NCBI GenBank assembly: GCA_003354055.1
Contig: PIVQ01000264.1
Span: 1-9,131 of the forward strand
Direction: 5' to 3'
DNA: 9,131 bases
Origin: Desulfobacteraceae bacterium
GTDB taxonomy: Bacteria; Desulfobacterota; Desulfobacteria; Desulfobacterales; Desulfobacteraceae
The notes beneath the pieces are model-generated. The model was given only the letters and a program-made list of their open reading frames with translations, did not search any database and was not told where the DNA came from. The translations under genes were made by a program, and so were the position numbers. Positions 5,961 to 9,131 of this stretch are shown piece after piece; position 1 is the first letter of the stretch; each line of letters starts with the position of its first letter.

Positions 5961-6087
5961 CGATCCTTAGGAATCGTTACAAAATAACTTGATCTAAATA
6001 CCCTGAAGGGCAGAAACTTGTTTCCAACACCCCTTAAATGGGTATTTTGAAAACAAAAGATCAAGTAATTTTGGAGCCGATCCTTAG
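5961..6087. repeat. Nested imperfect inverted repeat flanked by a 10-bp direct repeat
   Basis: CGATCCTTAG occurs at 5961-5970 and again at 6078-6087, the second copy covering the stop codon of the kinase gene. Between them the arms at 5976-5995 and 6058-6077 are inverted repeats matching at 17 of 20 positions, with a perfect core ACTTGATCT/AGATCAAGT. Further in are AAATACCC/GGGTATTT (5997-6004 and 6040-6047), AAGGG/CCCTT and the small dyad GAAAC-TT-GTTTC (6013-6024). Folded as RNA or single-stranded DNA it gives one long interrupted hairpin. It could be an elaborate terminator or stability structure for the kinase transcript, or a small non-autonomous mobile repeat with target duplication. 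No transposase or coding potential is present in it. Confidence 0.6.
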
Positions 6088-7550
6088 AGGGGAAAGGTAA
6101 TTGTAAATTCGGTAAACTCACCCGGCCGGGAATCCACCTGAATAGTACCGTTGTGCTTCTTGACTGCCCGCTTTGTGATAAAAAGCCCGAGGCCCGTGCC
6201 CTTTTTCCCCTTGTCCGAATAAAACAGGGAAAAAATCTCTTTTTCATATGCCCGGTCAAGGCCTTTGCCGTTGTCACGGATCTTAAACACAATGTCACGG
6301 TCGCATAGGATTACCTGAATGCGTATCTTAAGATTATTTTTTTTGTCTTTAACCGCAGCACAGGCATCAATGGCATTTTCAAGGACGGCAAGAAAGGCCG
6401 GCATGAGCACCACCTTGTCCATGGAAACCTGCGTACCGGGTTTGGGGATAGAAAGATCCAGCACAATCCGGTTCTCTTTCATTTTGGCATCCAGGGCAGT
6501 GGTGACTTCCTGAATAAAGTCAAATACGTCTTCCGGATGAAGCTCCAGATCACGGGTTTTGGAATGAAACAGAATATCCAGAACCATTTTTCTGACCATG
6601 GTGATTTTTTCTTTAACGATTTCCCAGCCGTCGGATACCATCTGCGTATCTTGGTTTTCAATACCTGTTGAAATCAGATAATCCCCACCGTCAAGCCCTG
6701 TGAGCACCCCCTTGATCCCGTGGGAAATGGATGAAATATGCAGGCCAAGCGCCGCCAAATGATCCTGAAGGTCATGGATATAGGTCACATCAGTGGACAT
6801 CTCCATCACATGACGGACGTTATCGTCCTCCTCTGCCACCGCAGATGTCTGAACCAGAAAGTGCCGAACACTGCCGTCTTCCAGGGTGACATCCATCTCA
6901 GCCAGATGAGATAATCCGTCCTCAAAGGTACGGGTTACAGGACATCCCTCGCAGGGCTTATCTCGCTTTTTATAGACCTGATAACAGCAGCGCTCGGAGT
7001 TTTCACCAAACTCCTCCTTGAACCGGTTATTAGATTCAACAATGTTAAATTCACTGTCTTGGATGGTAATAAAGGAGGGGGAATCATTAAAGAGTTGCAC
7101 ATACCGCTTTTCAGAGGCGGATAGTTTCCGGGTTTTTTCCTTGACCAGATCTTCCAGACCCCGGGTATATTTCCGCAGCTGATTCCGGGTTTCGATCCTG
7201 TCTTTTGCCCGTTTCAGGGCAATTTCCAAAATGTCATTGTTAATGGGCTTGGTGATAAAATCCACCGCATCCATTTTCAGGCTCTCTATGGCAAGCTTGA
7301 GATCACCGTGGCCCGTGATCATGATCACCTCAATATCAGGAGATTCTTTTTTGATGAACTTGAGCAGCTCAATACCGTCCATGCCCGGCATCCGGATATC
7401 CGTAAGCACAATATCCGGGGCAAGCTGATGTATCATGCCGGCGGCTTTTCGGCCGTCACTGGCCGTTTCAACCTCAAACCCCGCATCAGTCAGGGCAATA
7501 CCTAAAACCTTGCGGATTCCCTTCTCATCATCAACCAATAGCACTTTCAT
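6084..7550 (-). CDS. REC-PAS-histidine kinase (hybrid sensor, receiver first)
   Basis: This 488-residue cytosolic signalling protein has no membrane segment. Residues 1-115 are a receiver domain with acidic pocket Asp7/Asp8, phosphoacceptor Asp51 (TDIRMPGMDG) and conserved Lys101 (TKP). Residues about 116-148 form a charged coiled-coil linker. A PAS domain at about 149-258 contains cysteines 188, 189, 200 and 203 in a C-X10-C-X2-C cluster. The dimerisation helix pair carries the predicted phospho-His277 in SISHGIKG, where the residue after His is Gly instead of the usual Glu/Asp. The ATPase domain shows the N box LENAIDAC (390-397), DNGKG (426-430) and GKKGTGLGL (448-456). The start is fixed by the canonical receiver N-terminus MKVLLVDDE, though the ribosome-binding site is weak. 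It lies 96 nt after a stand-alone receiver gene, its likely partner. The ligand or redox cue is unknown. Confidence 0.94.
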   Translation of the reverse strand: MKVLLVDDEKGIRKVLGIALTDAGFEVETASDGRKAAGMIHQLAPDIVLTDIRMPGMDGIELLKFIKKESPDIEVIMITGHGDLKLAIESLKMDAVDFITKPINNDILEIALKRAKDRIETRNQLRKYTRGLEDLVKEKTRKLSASEKRYVQLFNDSPSFITIQDSEFNIVESNNRFKEEFGENSERCCYQVYKKRDKPCEGCPVTRTFEDGLSHLAEMDVTLEDGSVRHFLVQTSAVAEEDDNVRHVMEMSTDVTYIHDLQDHLAALGLHISSISHGIKGVLTGLDGGDYLISTGIENQDTQMVSDGWEIVKEKITMVRKMVLDILFHSKTRDLELHPEDVFDFIQEVTTALDAKMKENRIVLDLSIPKPGTQVSMDKVVLMPAFLAVLENAIDACAAVKDKKNNLKIRIQVILCDRDIVFKIRDNGKGLDRAYEKEIFSLFYSDKGKKGTGLGLFITKRAVKKHNGTIQVDSRPGEFTEFTITFPL

Positions 7551-7586
7551 GGGTATTTTTTCTGAAATAGTTTCACCTCGGGTTTA

Positions 7587-7600
7587 TATTCAATTGAATA
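7587..7600. promoter_or_regulatory. 14-bp perfect palindrome upstream of the kinase gene
   Basis: TATTCAATTGAATA is a perfect 14-bp palindrome lying 37 nt upstream of the kinase ATG. Its position and symmetry suit a dimeric regulator. A TATAAA-like -10 element overlaps its right edge on the - strand, but I found no matching -35 box. AT-only palindromes of this size can arise by chance, so the site call is tentative. Confidence 0.4.
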
Positions 7601-7601
7601 A

Positions 7602-7635
7602 CCAATTATTTTTCACCCCTGCCCAGTTATTTTTC
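7602..7635. repeat. Two 13-bp direct repeats at a 21-bp period
   Basis: CCAATTATTTTTC (7602-7614) and CCAGTTATTTTTC (7623-7635) differ at one position and start 21 bp apart, two helical turns, so they face the same side of the DNA. They lie in the 96-nt gap between the receiver and kinase genes, next to the palindrome at 7587-7600. Such phasing is typical of tandem activator or response-regulator sites, but the sequence does not match a site I know. Confidence 0.5.
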
Positions 7636-7646
7636 AGACCAAAGAC

Positions 7647-8060
7647 TTAAGCGTCCATACATCTGAAGATCATCTCTTTTAAATAGTCCGGATCAGCAGA
7701 TTTTTCAACATAGTATTTGGGAACCGTCGTTTTGGTCTCAGATTTCACATTGAGCATTTTCACATAGTGGACAAACGCTTGCCGGTCCACTCCGGAAAAA
7801 ATAATCAATGGGATATCCTGGTACCGAAGGTTGGATTTCAACTCCAGATAAACAAGGGCGCCGCCCTTTTCAGGCATCATGATATCCAGAATAATCAGAT
7901 CCGGAGTCTTCAGTTCCAGGGCTTTGAGGCCCTCGTTCCCGTTCCGGGTCATTACGGGTTCACACCCCAAAGATTTAACAACCGTCATCAGGTAAAACCG
8001 CATCTCCATTTCATCTTCAATGATGAGAACAGTTTTGACTTTTCCCTTTTCCGGGCTCAT
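7647..8060 (-). CDS. Stand-alone response regulator receiver protein
   Basis: This 137-residue single receiver domain has no output domain. The acidic pair Glu15/Asp16 (IIEDEMEMR), phosphoacceptor Asp59 (LIILDIMMPEKGG), Ser89 (IIFSG) and Lys120 (YVEKSAD) complete the phosphorylation site. The loop before the last Lys is longer than usual, with an insert of about 10 residues around 'SETKTTVPK'. I choose ATG at 8060 because AAGGA precedes it at a suitable distance. The frame stays open to 8144, but that extra stretch is Cys/Arg/Ser-rich and unlike any receiver N-terminus. ATG at 8069 is a nearby alternative. It lies between the universal stress protein gene (113 nt upstream) and the hybrid kinase (96 nt downstream), and is probably a phospho-relay partner or a CheY-like effector. 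Confidence 0.92.
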   Translation of the reverse strand: MSPEKGKVKTVLIIEDEMEMRFYLMTVVKSLGCEPVMTRNGNEGLKALELKTPDLIILDIMMPEKGGALVYLELKSNLRYQDIPLIIFSGVDRQAFVHYVKMLNVKSETKTTVPKYYVEKSADPDYLKEMIFRCMDA

Positions 8061-8173
8061 GGCAAACATCCTTGTCCGGCTTGGGCAGGAGGGGGAGCGG
8101 CAACAGTGACGTCTGAAATATGAATACCACCGCCCCTTTCCCACCCGAGCACGAAATCAACGTATCTAGCTAA

Positions 8174-9088
8174 TTACAATTTATCGGGCTTGTTCACACT
8201 GGCCACAGGGCAGGCAGATCTGAGTACGACCTGTTCCACTGTGGATCCCATAACCGCTTCCTCAATATCCACATCTTTAGTATGATGGGCCATGACAAGG
8301 AGATCGGAGCTTTTTTCCCGGGCAAATTTAAGCAATTCCACATAGGGAACCCCTTCCCAGACGGCAATCTCGTAGTTGTCAAAATCCTCCATCTTTGAGA
8401 CATAACGAGATTCCATTTTCTCTTTGGCCTCTTTTATCCGCTCTTCAATGGACCTCTGGCCGGGCCCCACACCTGCCTGGGACGTCTCAATATTCAGAGC
8501 ATGGAAAAGATGGAGCTTACACCCGATGTGTTTAGCCATTTTATAGGCAAACTGAAAGGCAGACATGGATGCCTTGGAAAAGTCCGTCCCAAAGACAATC
8601 TGGTTAAAATACCAGAAACAGGTCTCACAGGGCCGTGAGATGATGAGCACCGGGCATTTTGCCCTCAGTGCCACCTTCTGCATGGTCGTACCGATAATCC
8701 CCCGGAACCGTTCTGCTGCCGGATCATCCTGGCGGGTATGGGCCCCCATGACAATGCAGTCTGCACTGATTTTCCGGGCATGCCTTAAGATTTCAGTTGA
8801 CGGGATTCCTGCAGTGGCTTCATACACAGGTTCTGAATGTTTCTGCACCAGGGCGTCATAGGTGTTCCTCATCTCTTCTTTGACCCATTCAATATAATCC
8901 GGCCCTGCTGACTCTTTTTCCCCGGACACATAGTCAGTGACAAAGGCGCCGCTGCCATGGGAGGGTTCGCCAAACGCATGGAGCAGGATCAATTCGGATT
9001 CATATTTTTCCGCGAGTTCGAATGCAATTTTAGCAGCCGCATCACAGGCCGGTGACGCATTGGTGGCGAATAGTATTTTTTTAAACAT
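8174..9088 (-). CDS. Tandem-domain universal stress protein
   Basis: This 304-residue cytosolic protein consists of two UspA-like domains. Domain 1 (about 1-151) starts MFKKILFATNASP and ends 'CPVLIIS'. Domain 2 (about 162-297) starts 'NQIVFGTDFSKASMSAF' and ends 'CPVASVN'. The ATP-binding signature G-2X-G-9X-G-(S/T) is only partly kept: domain 1 has MGAHTR and IIGTTMQKV (131-139), domain 2 has MAHHTK and VMGSTVEQV (279-287), so the final G-(S/T) remains but the first glycines are missing or displaced. Cys154 and Cys157 form a CxxC in the linker. ATG at 9088 is preferred to ATG at 9109, because an AGGGGG lies 5 nt before it and the protein then begins at the canonical first strand. It is probably first in a group with the receiver and kinase; its promoter lies beyond the window. 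Confidence 0.93.
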   Translation of the reverse strand: MFKKILFATNASPACDAAAKIAFELAEKYESELILLHAFGEPSHGSGAFVTDYVSGEKESAGPDYIEWVKEEMRNTYDALVQKHSEPVYEATAGIPSTEILRHARKISADCIVMGAHTRQDDPAAERFRGIIGTTMQKVALRAKCPVLIISRPCETCFWYFNQIVFGTDFSKASMSAFQFAYKMAKHIGCKLHLFHALNIETSQAGVGPGQRSIEERIKEAKEKMESRYVSKMEDFDNYEIAVWEGVPYVELLKFAREKSSDLLVMAHHTKDVDIEEAVMGSTVEQVVLRSACPVASVNKPDKL

Positions 9089-9131
9089 AACTACCCCCTT
9101 ATGGAACATTGTAACGGGTTAAAATTAAAAG

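Noticed and set aside
5961..6087. Integron attC-like site
   Set aside because: The size and folded shape fit, but the GTTRRRY and RYYYAAC core sites are not found at the ends and there is no integrase or cassette array.
5948..6298. 116-codon - strand open frame over the kinase 3' end and the inverted repeat
   Set aside because: Out of frame with the ATPase domain, which is clearly coding; the part beyond 6084 is repeat sequence without codon structure.
7767..8123. 118-codon + strand open frame opposite the receiver gene
   Set aside because: Antisense to all conserved receiver motifs and low-complexity in translation; a shadow.
8061..8144. N-terminal extension of the stand-alone receiver up to an ATG at 8144
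   Set aside because: The 28 extra residues are rich in Cys, Arg and Ser, do not resemble a receiver N-terminus, and a better-placed ribosome-binding site precedes the ATG at 8060.
9089..9109. Upstream ATG at 9109 for the universal stress protein
   Set aside because: Weak ribosome-binding context; the ATG at 9088 has AGGGGG 5 nt upstream and starts at the typical first beta strand.
1..9131. CRISPR array, tRNA or rRNA genes, insertion sequence
   Set aside because: No regularly spaced exact repeats, no cloverleaf or rRNA-like stretch, and no transposase or integrase motif in any frame.

Overview
The window reads as a chromosomal segment of a sulfate-reducer-like Desulfobacterota bacterium, probably Desulfobacteraceae or a close relative. 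This is inferred from the protein repertoire: a LEA-type-2 (WHy) protein, a DUF3124 exported protein, a tandem-domain SpeD, a tandem universal stress protein, and a REC-PAS-kinase whose PAS domain carries clustered cysteines. GC content is moderate. No rRNA, tRNA, CRISPR array, integrase or transposase was recognised.

Layout. Positions 1-1403 are on the + strand: the 3' end of a LEA type 2 gene, an overlapping NlpC/P60 lipoprotein gene, then a signal-peptide-bearing DUF3124 gene. All three look like envelope or periplasm proteins. Everything from 1410 to the right edge is on the - strand, and the two blocks converge with only 6 nt between stop codons.

The - strand holds three blocks. Read in the direction of transcription, the rightmost is a signalling block: tandem universal stress protein (9088-8174), stand-alone receiver (8060-7647) and REC-PAS-histidine kinase (7550-6084). 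It ends at an imperfect, nested inverted repeat of about 127 bp (5961-6087) bounded by a 10-bp direct repeat. Next come a strongly acidic unknown protein (5843-5451) behind a near-consensus sigma-70 promoter, and a glyoxalase-II-like metallo-beta-lactamase-fold hydrolase (5378-4677). After a 136-nt gap containing a perfect 12-bp-stem hairpin comes a compact polyamine operon: speD (4540-3686), speE (3670-2807), a GNAT acetyltransferase (2803-2345) and a DUF2156 protein (2348-1410). These are spaced 15, 3 and -4 nt.

How the genes work together. SpeD should make decarboxylated S-adenosylmethionine and SpeE should use it to aminopropylate putrescine to spermidine (or a related polyamine). The two downstream acyltransferase-fold proteins may modify polyamines or use acyl or aminoacyl donors, but their substrates cannot be read from sequence. 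The signalling block plausibly senses stress or redox state, with the receiver as a phosphorylation partner.

The points most worth a second look are the duplicated SpeD with two apparently intact Ser/His/Cys active-site sets, the nested inverted-repeat element, the acidic unknown gene with its own promoter, the Cys-rich PAS kinase, and the helically phased repeats upstream of that kinase. Nothing here proves a wholly new system; most genes belong to known families.
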